Positions 1 to 10,500 of a stretch of 64,000 bases of DNA are shown piece by piece; positions within the stretch are counted from its first letter, which is position 1; each line of letters starts with the position of its first letter. This stretch comes from Acholoe squamosa (lineage: Eukaryota; Annelida; Polychaeta; Phyllodocida; Polynoidae). A model generated the notes under the pieces. The model was not told the DNA's origin. It saw only the letters and a program-made list of their open reading frames with translations, and searched no databases. The DNA lies in NCBI GenBank assembly GCA_949317995.1, contig OX439040.1, positions 25,770,030 through 25,834,029 of the forward strand, in the 5' to 3' direction. The translations under genes were made by a program, and so were the position numbers.

Positions 1-2638
1 TCCGGATGGGTTTCGAATGGAACTCGAACCCCTGCCAACACAGCATTGTGTGCTCCACAATCAGTGCACTCAGCATTTGCACATTTCCTCACTGGGATTC
101 TAGACAAAGCATCTGCATTCAAATGCTTTGCCCCGGCTCGGTGTTCAATCTGGCTGTGATTTAGACCGAATTCGGATAGGTGCGCTAACCAGCGACCTAT
201 CATCCCCTCTGCATCTTTGAAGTTCAATAACCATCTGAGGGAAGAGTGATCAGTCCGTAGAGTGAAATCACTCCCCCACAAAAAGTGCTTGAACTTCTTC
301 GTATAGACCACCACAGCCAACAACTCACGTTTAGTGGTACAATAGTTTCTTTGAGATTTACTCAACGTGTTACTAGCGAAGGCTATAGGAACTTCGACCC
401 CATCCTGGACCTGAGAAAGGGCGGCTCCTATGCTTTCATTACTAGCATCAGTATCTAGAATGAAATGATCATTCTCCGTGGGGTATCTCAACACAGGTGT
501 GATAGCAAACAAATCCTTTATTTTCATAAAGGCCTCGTCTTGCTCGGGTCCCCAAGGGAATCGTTCCTTTCTGATCCCGGGTGTCCAGTGGGACAAACTC
601 TGGATAGGAAAGGCAACCCTTGAATATCCTGGGATAAAGTCCCGGTAGTAGGAACAGAATCCGAGGAAGGACCTAACTTCTTTCGCATTCGTGGGTGCTT
701 GCCAATTTGACACGGCATCCAGTTTCTCCGGATCGGCTTTAATCCCTTCATTCGAGATTATTCGCCCCAAGTAATTAATAGATCTTTTGAAAAGATCGCA
801 CTTCTTGGGTTTCAGCTTCAAACCATTAGTTATGATCCTTTCCAGGACCATACCTAAATTTTCCAAGCATTCTTCGTATGTCTTTCCAAAGACAATCACA
901 TCGTCTAGATAGACGAGACATTTCTTCCATAAAAGGTCACTTAATAAAGTTTCCATCATGGCTTCAAATGTCGCCGGTGCATTGCACAATCCAAACGGCA
1001 TCACATTATACTGGAATAATCCAATATGACTGGAAAAGGCCGTCTTCTCCATATCTTTCGGATGCATACCCACTTGCCAGTACCCGGATTGTAAGTCTAG
1101 AGAGCAATACCATTGCTTACCTCCAAGGGAGTCTATAGTCTCATCGATCCGTGGTAAGGGATATGAATTCTTCTTGGTCATACCATTCAATTTCCGGTAA
1201 TCTATGCAGAAACGGATGCTACCATCTTTCTTGGTCACCATGCACACAGGGCTAGACCAAGGACTGGTTGATGGAATTATTACATCCTGTTCAAGCATTT
1301 TAGCTATCTCCTCCTCAGCTACCCTTTTTTTGGCTAGTGGGAGTCTTCTATAAGGAATCTTAAAAGGTTCATTCTCACCAGTGTCAATCGTATGCAGTAC
1401 TTTATCGGTACGCCCCAATTGTTCACTCGGTGCTGCAAAAGCTTTACGGTACTTGTACAACAAGTCAGTTAGAGCTTCACGTTGTTCATCACTTTCTACA
1501 TGGCTTTCGGCTACTAGAGTGTCTAGTTCCGGGCTCCTTTCGGGTGGGATAGGGGCTCCGGGTGCCGAAACATGTTTACAGTCTTCTATCAATTCGGATA
1601 AGACAACCGATCCAAGGATCGTATCCTTCTGTACATAGACAGTCTTGTTACCGGTATTGGATATAGGAACCACCGTCCAAGCAGCGTTAGCTACTAGAAC
1701 ATCAGCGGATTCCAATCCGATACTTGACAACATGGCCATGTCTGGCTCTACAACTCCAGTTTTTCCTGAAAACTGTCTGTCCGCTCGACATAAGACATCA
1801 CAGGCTGTGCCTGGTGGTATCTTAACAGTCTGGGCTACACTGGCTACACTGCTTACTTGCCTAAGTACACATTGTACTTCGAGATGGTACGGGTCTCTCA
1901 CTTCCAATATTCCCCTCTGGGAATCTAACCTTGCTCCATATAATGCAGCAAAATCCAGACCGAGTATACCATCATCCGCGATGTTCGCCACAGTAGGGGT
2001 AAGGATGAAGTCCTTATCTTCCTGTAGACTGAACCTCATACATGTTCTACCGAACGTTTGTATCATGCTACCGTCGGCCGTACGAGCATTTCCTTCCGTT
2101 GTGAAAGTTTCATGATTCGTAGGCAAAAGATCGTAGAATCTCTTGGCAATACAGGAGTGGCTAGCACCCGTATCGACAAGAAACTCAGCGGATCTACCAC
2201 TCACAGATACAACTGCGTACCACCTCCTACCTTTCAAGTAGGTAGGACTACTTGCATACTTAGCAAGTTCCGTCTTAGCGCCGAGGTCAAATCCACATCC
2301 CTTTAAGAATTCGAGACAAGGATGACCCGGGGGGAACTGGGCACACCCCACCCTGGCCAACTCATTGGCCGCTCCCTCTGGACTGATATCGGGTTTCCCC
2401 TCTGTGTTCTTCTGCCGGTTCTTGACACCTGGTGTACTATCAGTCTCCCCAGCCTCATGAGTAAGGAACTGATCAGGCTCCTTAGCTTCACTGCTGGGCG
2501 AAATCGCTAGAGGATTCTTGCCAGTACCGCAAGCTGCGATAGGCTGGCAGTCATGGCAATCACTCACTCTGGGGGTAATCCGGTTGCCATTGTGGACACC
2601 CCCTCTCAGTTTTCCTTCTTCACTGAGTCCTCCTTACC
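1..2638 (-). CDS. pol: Pro-Pol polyprotein, copy 1, 5' part (retropepsin and start of RT); runs off the window
   Basis: The frame opens after a TAA at 2636-2638 and has no stop down to the window edge. It overlaps the end of Gag in the -1 frame, so it is probably made by ribosomal frameshifting. An aspartic protease is visible: the catalytic L-V-D-T-G-A-S has its DTGA at 2163-2174, and a later I-L-G-L-D-F matches the conserved second retropepsin motif near 1950. About 200 residues of linker follow, then the reverse transcriptase, whose catalytic YLDD is at 900-911. From 1394 to 1 it is the same as the pol copy at 13455-14848 apart from one base near 1219. Protease and RT are intact as far as visible. 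RNase H and integrase would lie to the left of the window. Confidence 0.93.
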
Positions 2639-5347
2639 CGGATTGCTCCGGTAACGAGTGTTTCTATAAACTGGCTTATCTGCCTCACACTCGGCAGCAT
2701 AATGCCCAGTTTCCTGACATCGGAAGCATGTCACAACACTCCTATCAGGCTTAGGCCTCCTAAGATTTTCAGTAATCTTCTTTACCAAATTGTTAACCAG
2801 GTCCTCTGATAAAGAAGGACCCGTCGTGGGTTTGGTATCGGGTTGAGTCACAGGAGGTTTAGAAGTGATCACTTTCTCCTTGACGTAACCCGGTTTCTTT
2901 CCCCAGTTCCGGTTGTACCGGGGGTTCCCTTGGCCAATGGCCCCAACGTTTTCATCTTCGTAAGGTTCCCCTGATTCGGATGAATCGGTTTCGGGTATTC
3001 CCTCCGGGATTATCATTGCTGACATCCGTTGGGGTACCTTCCCGGCAAAGATACGGGCCTTTCGATCATAATGATCTAGGGACTGGAACAAATCTGTCAA
3101 AGAGGCATCATTCTTCCAAGCTTCACAGGCTACTGTCCTGTGTTCTTGATTCCGCAATCCTTCAATGAATTGTTTAAACATCTCATCTAGGAAGCATTCA
3201 TCATCTAGTCTCCATTGAGGTCTGGCTTTATGCAACAGTCGTTGACATTCTAAGCCGAACACTTTGGCAGACTCCTTGGGCTTCTGTGTTCTTTTAGTGA
3301 ACGTCAGCCAAGGGTCTTCTCCAACTATATTCCCATATAAATATGAAGCAATCTCTATGAGTTCATCATACTTCATATGGGCTGAGAGTCCTGTTATTTG
3401 AGAATCTCTCCATTGTTCCACGGCTCCTTTTCCGTCGCCTTCCTTTAACCAGCATACTAAATAAGGCAGAGCTTCCGCTTTACCCCATCCATTGCAGTTA
3501 AAGACATCTGCGCAGCCTTGATACTCCTCCTTCCAAGTGTTCTTGGCATTAAAGGGGGTAGGTATCTTAGCTACTCTACGAGCCGGATTCGTGGATCCAG
3601 TAAGGGTTAAACCCTTACTCCATTCCATGATCTCCGTATCGTCCAGACCTTGATTGTAACAATCAACACCTAAGTTAGCAATCGCTGCATTAGAATCATG
3701 CAGCGCTTGTAACCCTGGAGAAAGAGATACTCGGCGACTGAGTCTCTTTTTCCTTGGAGGATTCGTACCATAAGTACTTCCAAAGCCTCCGGATGGTGGT
3801 CCTCCTCCACCTCCTGATCCCCCTGCTCCGTATGGAGGCACCTGTGAAAAGGTGTATCCACTGGTTTGGGGAGCCGGCCCTGGACCATTGGTGGGTTGTG
3901 TATTTCCACCAAAGCTAAAGAAACCACTATTGGGATTAGTGTTTCCTCCTGTTCCATACGACTGATTTCCATTATTGAAACCAGTCCCACTGGCAGAGGG
4001 TCTGCTCCTGGAACGATCGCTTGAGGGTCCGGATCCTTGATCACATCCGGATTGCCCCCCAGCTGTACTGGAACCTCCGGGTGCTCGTCCGGTTGTTCCT
4101 CCGGACGTGTTCCGGGTGTTACCATTGGACGGATTCGTTCCTGTTTGGGACTGATTCCATCCATACTGGGCATACGGGCCATTTGGTCCCCCTAAAGGTG
4201 ACTGTTGTGGCCATCCGCCGTCAAAGGTGGAGCTTCCTGCCGAGCGGCTTTGTTTAGCTCCACTCGCAGAATTATCCCCTTTATTTCCCGTACCTAGACC
4301 AAGAGGTATAGAGGTATTATCTGTAAATCTAACCTGATGACTCTTTGCTCCTTCATAACGAGGTACAGTTGTCTCTGTTACCCCGTCATTGCCCCTCAAA
4401 GAGAACATCTGGTTACTTGTCGTGTTTAGGGCAATTCCTGAAACAGTGAAGTCTGATTCAAGAGTGCCTACTGCACGACCAGTATCTTCTAGATACTTTG
4501 ACATCTGGATAGCTTTAGCCTCCAGTTCGGAATAATCATCCATCATTTTAGTCTGTTTAACAGCCAAATCTGTGGATTCGCGTATCAATTGATCTTTGAG
4601 TTTTTCATGCTCATCGGTCTGTTTTTGGTACGTTTCCCGAGCATCTTTGAAGGCTGATTCTATTTTCTTCAGCTCTTCTTGATACTTGCCGTAGGCCGAT
4701 TGAGTTGAATTTAACTCTTGTTTAGTTCTATTCAACTCATCATACGAGGCTCTGTATTCCAGATCCGCCGTATATAGTGCATCACGATACTGTTCGTGCT
4801 GGAGTTGAAAATCTTGCTTTTCTTTCTCCATCTGATCCAACAACAATTGTTGTTGGCGTCTACAACTCTGATCGTAATCGAGACGTTCCGATATCAACTG
4901 TTTGTTTTCAGTCAGAATCTTGTCTCGGGTTCCGGTCAGTGTAATAAGATCCTTCTGGATCTTCTCGTATTCAGCTCTCATGTCTTCAAGCTCGTCCATT
5001 TTGTTCTTTTCGAATCCACATTTTTGGTGTTTAATTCGAGAACTGTATGGAGTTTCAAACATACCTGCACTAGGCTTTGGTACCTCAAATGGTAATTTAC
5101 CAAATTGAGCAGTACTTTTATGCATTGGTGCAGGTTTCGAAGTACCTCCTGGCATGAATAAGGAGTCTCCAAATTCATCCAGTTCATGATGTAAGTTTCT
5201 TCTTACATCTTCTAACCCATCAGGGTAGTGTTCTAGTGGATCCCTCCACTCCGTACCTTGGGGTGGTGACTTGATTTCACCATCCTCCATCGGGGAGTCT
5301 AGCTCACGATTTGGGCCATTTCCCCTAACTGGGCTCAGCTCAGTCAT
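2606..5347 (-). CDS. gag: Gag polyprotein with long coiled coil and CCHC zinc knuckle
   Basis: 913 codons, ATG at 5345-5347, only 32 bases from the primer binding site, stop TGA at 2606-2608. An acidic N-terminus is followed by a long heptad-rich coiled coil (about residues 117-290), a Gly/Ser/Asn-rich low-complexity linker (about 340-540), an ordered Trp-rich helical region suited to a capsid domain (about 545-800), and one CX2CX4HX4C knuckle at residues 874-887 (2687-2728) for RNA binding. Gag forms the virus-like particle and packages the RNA. Gypsy Gags are often 300-500 residues, so this one is unusually large and the coiled coil is atypical. The frame has no interruptions. Pol follows in the -1 frame. 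Confidence 0.92.
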   Translation of the reverse strand: MTELSPVRGNGPNRELDSPMEDGEIKSPPQGTEWRDPLEHYPDGLEDVRRNLHHELDEFGDSLFMPGGTSKPAPMHKSTAQFGKLPFEVPKPSAGMFETPYSSRIKHQKCGFEKNKMDELEDMRAEYEKIQKDLITLTGTRDKILTENKQLISERLDYDQSCRRQQQLLLDQMEKEKQDFQLQHEQYRDALYTADLEYRASYDELNRTKQELNSTQSAYGKYQEELKKIESAFKDARETYQKQTDEHEKLKDQLIRESTDLAVKQTKMMDDYSELEAKAIQMSKYLEDTGRAVGTLESDFTVSGIALNTTSNQMFSLRGNDGVTETTVPRYEGAKSHQVRFTDNTSIPLGLGTGNKGDNSASGAKQSRSAGSSTFDGGWPQQSPLGGPNGPYAQYGWNQSQTGTNPSNGNTRNTSGGTTGRAPGGSSTAGGQSGCDQGSGPSSDRSRSRPSASGTGFNNGNQSYGTGGNTNPNSGFFSFGGNTQPTNGPGPAPQTSGYTFSQVPPYGAGGSGGGGGPPSGGFGSTYGTNPPRKKRLSRRVSLSPGLQALHDSNAAIANLGVDCYNQGLDDTEIMEWSKGLTLTGSTNPARRVAKIPTPFNAKNTWKEEYQGCADVFNCNGWGKAEALPYLVCWLKEGDGKGAVEQWRDSQITGLSAHMKYDELIEIASYLYGNIVGEDPWLTFTKRTQKPKESAKVFGLECQRLLHKARPQWRLDDECFLDEMFKQFIEGLRNQEHRTVACEAWKNDASLTDLFQSLDHYDRKARIFAGKVPQRMSAMIIPEGIPETDSSESGEPYEDENVGAIGQGNPRYNRNWGKKPGYVKEKVITSKPPVTQPDTKPTTGPSLSEDLVNNLVKKITENLRRPKPDRSVVTCFRCQETGHYAAECEADKPVYRNTRYRSNPGKEDSVKKEN
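2609..2615 (-). promoter_or_regulatory. Candidate -1 ribosomal frameshift heptamer G GAA AAC
   Basis: The last two sense codons of Gag are GAA AAC, preceded by G and followed at once by the TGA stop. The Pol frame is -1 relative to Gag and is open across this site (from 2635 down). Slippage from GAA-AAC to GGA-AAA needs a G-U pair at the middle P-site position, so it is a non-canonical but plausible X XXY YYZ-like site. No downstream pseudoknot was modelled. Confidence 0.45.
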
Positions 5348-5378
5348 TTCTGACTGCGCTTACCCGAAGACCAACATG

Positions 5379-5390
5379 GTCACGGCACCA
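5379..5390 (-). promoter_or_regulatory. Primer binding site complementary to the tRNA-His 3' end
   Basis: On the minus strand TGGTGCCGTGAC starts one base after the LTR end. It is the reverse complement of the 3' CCA plus acceptor strand of animal tRNA-His (acceptor 5' strand GCCGTGA, recalled from general knowledge). The match stops after 12 bases. This is where minus-strand DNA synthesis would be primed. Confidence 0.65.
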
Positions 5391-5391
5391 G

Positions 5392-5809
5392 TGTAGTGGT
5401 TCGTCTCGTTAAGTTAGATTAAATCATAACGAAGAGAGAGAAAAGTTTCCGGGTAGGCAACCGAGCTTTTATTTCATAGCTTGCGTTACATACGATCACA
5501 GCCTCGGAGGACTACATGCTGCTAGTGCATTCGGTTACCCTTTCGGGTAACAACCTGGTTGAGCAGTGGGTAAACCACTACTGAGGAACCTAGGGCTAGG
5601 ACCAGCCTTATATAGGGGAAAAGCCCGCGAAACTCAGACCGGCCACGTGACGTGTGGCGGACGAGTGGTAGGCCCCCTGGTGTAGTGGATACGAACCCAG
5701 AGGCAGGTGCTGCCACCTGCCATCCGGATTCCCCCACCACACCCGAAGGACCTAGGTCTGAGTCTCACGGGTGCATGAACGTTAAAGTGTAAAATACCAT
5801 ACCCCTACA
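5392..5809 (-). repeat. LTR-A, 5' LTR of element copy 1
   Basis: 418 bp bounded by TGTAG...CTACA on the minus strand, the usual TG...CA ends. It contains a TATATAAGG box at 5606-5614 and an AATAAA polyadenylation signal at 5468-5473, giving a plausible U3-R-U5 layout. It differs from LTR-B at two sites seen by eye (in the tcataaYgaag and agcctcRgagg contexts). The short ORF inside it is not a gene. The base just outside its 5' end belongs to a 47-bp pol fragment, not to host DNA. Confidence 0.92.
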
Positions 5810-5856
5810 TAATGTCAACAGCTATTCTAGCAAACCTTACACCAAACAGTTCCTGG
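5810..5856 (-). pseudogene. 47-bp integrase-region pol fragment trapped between two LTRs
   Basis: Identical to 12967-13013, inside the integrase catalytic core of pol copy 2. It joins directly to the 5' end of LTR-A on one side and to the PBS relic of LTR-B on the other. No polypurine tract precedes LTR-A here, so LTR-A is not simply the 3' LTR of this mini-unit. It looks like the remnant of an element deleted between its PBS and integrase gene, into which or next to which copy 1 was placed. Confidence 0.85.
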
Positions 5857-5867
5857 TCATGGCACCA
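5857..5867 (-). promoter_or_regulatory. Primer binding site relic after LTR-B
   Basis: One base after the LTR-B end the minus strand reads TGGTGCCATGA, the same site as downstream of LTR-A with one G-to-A change. A PBS downstream of an LTR marks that LTR as having also served as a 5' LTR. Confidence 0.6.
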
Positions 5868-5868
5868 T

Positions 5869-6286
5869 TGTAGTGGTTCGTCTCGTTAAGTTAGATTAAA
5901 TCATAATGAAGAGAGAGAAAAGTTTCCGGGTAGGCAACCGAGCTTTTATTTCATAGCTTGCGTTACATACGATCACAGCCTCAGAGGACTACATGCTGCT
6001 AGTGCATTCGGTTACCCTTTCGGGTAACAACCTGGTTGAGCAGTGGGTAAACCACTACTGAGGAACCTAGGGCTAGGACCAGCCTTATATAGGGGAAAAG
6101 CCCGCGAAACTCAGACCGGCCACGTGACGTGTGGCGGACGAGTGGTAGGCCCCCTGGTGTAGTGGATACGAACCCAGAGGCAGGTGCTGCCACCTGCCAT
6201 CCGGATTCCCCCACCACACCCGAAGGACCTAGGTCTGAGTCTCACGGGTGCATGAACGTTAAAGTGTAAAATACCATACCCCTACA
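5869..6286 (-). repeat. LTR-B, shared LTR (3' LTR of copy 2, 5' LTR of a deleted unit)
   Basis: 418 bp, the same as LTR-A apart from two visible substitutions, with TGTAG...CTACA ends, a TATA box and an AATAAA signal (5945-5950). A polypurine tract lies directly upstream, as for a 3' LTR, and a PBS-like sequence directly downstream, as for a 5' LTR. That dual role is expected when tandem elements share an LTR after unequal LTR recombination. Confidence 0.92.
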
Positions 6287-6297
6287 CTGCCCCCCTT
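6287..6297 (-). promoter_or_regulatory. Polypurine tract for plus-strand priming
   Basis: AAGGGGGGCAG on the minus strand abuts the TG of LTR-B, the normal place for the plus-strand primer. It shows that the DNA from the extra ORF to LTR-B is the 3' end of a gypsy element. Confidence 0.75.
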
Positions 6298-7595
6298 AGA
6301 CAATAACTTGGGGGTAATTAAACCGCAGTGTATTAATAACCTAGTAAGTGATTGTTTACAATACTAAAAAGGGGTATTAATTACACTTGCTCGATGTGAA
6401 ATAGGCTATAGTATAAGACTATCCTATTTCTGAAAAATTATACAATAATAGCATCGAGTGTCGTTCATGTTATTTCCATCACTAGCTTATAACAACCATA
6501 AATGATAAATATACAATTATCACAGATTTATAGTAACGTTTTGACAACAGTAGGGTCCTGAAAAGGACCGGTGGTTGTTAACAATGATCGTATTATGGTT
6601 ATTGAACCCGGAAAAAAATTTTCGACTTTTTAAATTAACAGCTCTGTCTACTTTACAGAGTGAATTAAATATTAATGATCAGATATGGACAATTAATCTG
6701 ATACTATATGAACACAATTAGGTATTAACCTGAGTAATACAATAATAAGTTTAGAGAAATCCGTTGGACCTTCTCTTATTTTATAGAAAAATATTTATAC
6801 TTTTGAGACGCAGCTCAGTTTATACCTTAGTGTTTTATATTTACAAGTTACAGAAGAATTATAGTCTCTTAATATATTGAGACCAGGAATGACCTATATA
6901 GACAGTTATAGGTCTAGGATTACCTTAAATAACTTTTAGGATTCGCAGATCCAGTATATTTATAGGTACCCTTATATAATAATATATCTTTATAAAAGAT
7001 ATTATATAGTTATAAATACAATTTTACATACAATATAATAATATCAACAAAGTTACTTGTTTTCATGATTGGAGGATGTAACAGGAGTCGGATGCTGCTG
7101 ATGGCTTGGTATGGGCGAGCTGAACCCTGATGCCTGAAGTGCTATAGTAAAACTTGTTGGTGGGTGTAGCTAAACCCTGATGCCTGTAGTGCTAGCTAAC
7201 TGGAGGTTATAGTAGATCCAGTTGTAGACTGTTGATGGACTCTATGGGCGTAGCTAAACCCTGATGCCTGTAGTGCTAGCTCACAAATAGTAGTGGTGTA
7301 GTAGTAAATCCGGTTTGTAGTTCAAAAGTCCATATTAGTGTAAATTGTCCATGATTTTATAATAGGCACAGTCATTACATTATGGCACAGTACAATTATG
7401 GTGTTTACAGCATTCGTACTCCTCCTCCAGAGTGACTTGTTTGTTTTCTCCTTCTGTTTTCAGTTTCCGGATTAGGGTACAGTTTGGTACCCGAATCAAT
7501 ACGGGTTGGATAAAAAAATGGTTTCTTATCCAACAATGCATGGGTAATAGAACCCCGGGACACACAATTATGTCCGATCTTCATGCAACAGTTTT
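6298..7595 (-). other. AT-rich non-coding 3' tract of the gypsy element
   Basis: About 1.3 kb between the stop of the extra ORF and the polypurine tract, strongly AT-rich from about 6300 to 7050. No ORF, RNA gene or second polypurine tract was recognised. It contains a small three-copy repeat at 7111-7281. Such a long 3' non-coding stretch is unusual for gypsy elements. Confidence 0.6.
7111..7281. repeat. Three spaced copies of a ~37-bp repeat
   Basis: Copies at about 7111-7147, 7162-7198 and 7244-7281 share the core AACCCTGATGCCTG, flanked by tagct/gctagct sequence. The last two are nearly identical and the first is diverged. Spacing is irregular (about 51 and 82 bases). They may be protein or RNA binding sites in the 3' region of the element, or simple local duplication. 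Confidence 0.7.
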
Positions 7596-10500
7596 TTACT
7601 GTTCCATGTTCTCCTCGGGTGGCTGGTTTGGACCCGGTTGTTGAGCCAGTGGCTGAACAGGGGGGTTCACACCAGTTCCATCCGTAGGTGCCAATGCGGG
7701 GACAGCAGGTGTAAGTTTCACCTTTTGGCGTGCTTCGAACAGCTTCAAAGCATGCTCAGGTGTACCGTCCCAGTTATCCATGATAACTCCGAAGACCTTG
7801 AAGAACTTTTGCTGGTTCTTCATGTTCGTTGCTCGTTCTAGGTCGAGCATCTGAGAAGCTGTTTCCTTCTCGGATAGGGCCTCCTGCCGCAGATTAGCAG
7901 CTTCCTGCTTATCTTTGGCAACATCCGCTTTGATCTGAGTCGAGATTCGGTTGATCTCTGACTTCTGGATCGCGTCAATACATTGGAGAGTGCTCGACAC
8001 GGTCCGACGATACATGTCCAGGTGGAGGTTTTCCAGATGGTGCTGTAGCGTCTCAAATTGTTTGCTCTGGATATTGCAAGACAATTTGTCCTCCTTCTTG
8101 AAGAAGGTCTCCACTGTCTGGATCAGCTTAGGCCGATGAACCACAGCACCAGGTGGGGGTACCTGACCCTGAGGCTTCGGCTGTGCTCCAGACCCACTCG
8201 CAGTGACAGCTACCTGCGTGTGCGAAGAAGCAACCGCAGTAGTAACCGCACTAGCAGTGGTCGAAGAAGGGCCTTGAGTTGGTAATCCCTGAACCAGGGG
8301 CAACCGTGACAATTCCCTTCTAAGGTCTTTGGCCGTCAACAATGGTGCGGGTGGACGTTGTCTCACCACAGCACTCATTGTAGGTCGGGGAGCTTGACCT
8401 CCTACTGTCGGCAGTTCCTGCTTGACCCTCCCGTACTGATCAAAGATTTGCATCTCTGGTCCGGGTGGGCCCATAGCAGGGTACTGCTTCGGGTCTTTGA
8501 CATTCAAAGGCGCGTGTTTCCGGGCGGACTGGCCACTCGGTCCACTGACACCAAAGAATGTCGGGTTCTGTGCACCTAGTGGAGTTGGTGCTCGCCCATA
8601 ATGGGAAGGAGTTCCAGTAGGAGATGGAAGATGTGGCTTCTTCCTTCCCCCATTTGTCTGTCTCTCCAGCGCCTCCAGTGGTGACCTGGCTCGGCTTGGA
8701 GATTCAGACGCCTGTCTCTTCCTATCTGCTACAGAGGGTCCCTGGCGGTAATCCCTGCGGCTTCGGACCTGTTCTCCGGATGGAGTTACATAAGCCCCAC
8801 CACGACGGCGGGCCTTGTTGCTTCTCCATTCGTTTAACAGATCGTACTCCTCCTGAGCGTACTCTAGTTTGCCGGACCCGGGAGTCTGGGCAAACCGAGC
8901 CTTTAGTTTCTGGTTAGTACCAGGAACCGTAGGCGCAAACTGCTTCGTACTCGGTGTGAGGGAAGCCAACTTCTCTGCATTGAGGCCCCTAAGGTTGCCA
9001 TAGAGTTCGGAGTGAATTTTCATCACCCGATCTATGGCTGCCTCCAGGCCCTCTCCATGCGAAGTCACATAGTGCCGGACCATGTCTCCGCGTCGGGGGG
9101 TGACACATCCTGTGCATTTAGCACATTTCTTGCCAACCTCTCGGTCGCAGACATATTCCGGCCTCTGGTGCATATGAACCTCCACGAGATGACGAAGGAA
9201 CGCGTCTTTCTCGATGAAGAATTCAACCTCACCCTCACTTTGAGTACAACGTTGGAAGGGACAATCCTTACGATCCTCCCCGTAGTACTCATCTAGAGCA
9301 AACTTGAGCTTGCCCTTCTGGTCATAATTGTACAGACCATTGGGCGAATTCTTAACGAATTCCCAATAGATCCAGTACATATTGGCCGGCTTTCTATCAG
9401 AGAGCTTCTTGCGAAGCCACTCCTCCATATCTTCCTGCCTCTCACAGGTGATCCGAGGGGGCAGTCTCCATACGGATTTACTCCCCTTCAGGTGTCCCCT
9501 GTGTAGAGGAATGAAGTCGGCAAAGTTGCTATTGGCGTTAGCCCAGATAGCAGCCTCTTGCTCGTCAGTCGGAGTGACATCCACAACTGGGTCAACCGGC
9601 TCCTCTCCCTCCGGGTCGGATGGTACATCCACAGGTTGCACAACGGGTTGTTGACCCGCGAGGACCTGGGCTGCAGCATCTTGAGCGTCTCCACTCAAAT
9701 CGGCCATTACGTCGTGTAGCTTGACGATTGGCACACCGAGCTCAACTTTTACGGTTGGGACAGCCGGTTCAGCTTCTGTATTATCAGCTTGAACGTCTAT
9801 CTCGATAGGTTCAGGTTTGCGTTGGTCAACCTTCTTCTTATTCCTCCTGCGGGATCTGCCGTTAGTAGAAGTGCCAGGCTCGGATGCGTCCGTCTCATTG
9901 CCGGAGACATCCGAAGCCTTAGCGCCCTTCTTATTGGCCGAGCGTGGAGACACCCGACGGGTTCGGGTACTGTCGTCCACACTCGTGCTGGTAGAGGGTT
10001 CGGTTCCTGACCGCTTCCCTTTACCCTTACCTTTGGTGGGGGTTGTTTTACCCTTTCCACCAGCTGCTTTCTCCTTTACTTGCTCAGTCTTCGTAGGGGT
10101 AGACTGAGCAGTTTTAAGGGAAACATCTGCATCAGGTAGGGCCTTCTCAGGTACTACTGCTGCGCCTCCCAAGGTAGGAGCTTCAGCAGGAGACATGAGA
10201 CGGTCCATCCGATCGGCCATCTTGGCTGTTACTTGCACGGGTGCGGGTCCGGGTACTAACTCCGGATGCGCCAGTGCATACTGTCTCTCCAATAGACGTA
10301 CTACGAGGTCTTGTATTACCCCGAGTCTGTCTAGTGGAGACACACCAATACGGGCCTCTTCTGCCTCAATGGTTTGAGACGTAATAGGGACCCCTGGACA
10401 GTAATCCACAACAGCGTTACCTGCTGCTTCATACTCATCCGCTGTGCTTAACAGTAGGATCTGGTCTCTGTCTATGTATCTAGAGACCTCATCTGCCTTG

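Noticed and set aside
1645..2115. 156-codon plus-strand frame opposite Pro-Pol
   Set aside because: Antisense shadow of the protease-RT coding region.
3670..4182. 170-codon minus-strand frame inside Gag
   Set aside because: Out-of-frame shadow of the low-complexity Gly/Ser/Asn-rich part of Gag, with no domain.
5522..6217. Identical 72-codon minus-strand frames in each LTR
   Set aside because: They lie inside LTR U3/R sequence across the TATA box; duplicated only because the LTR is duplicated.
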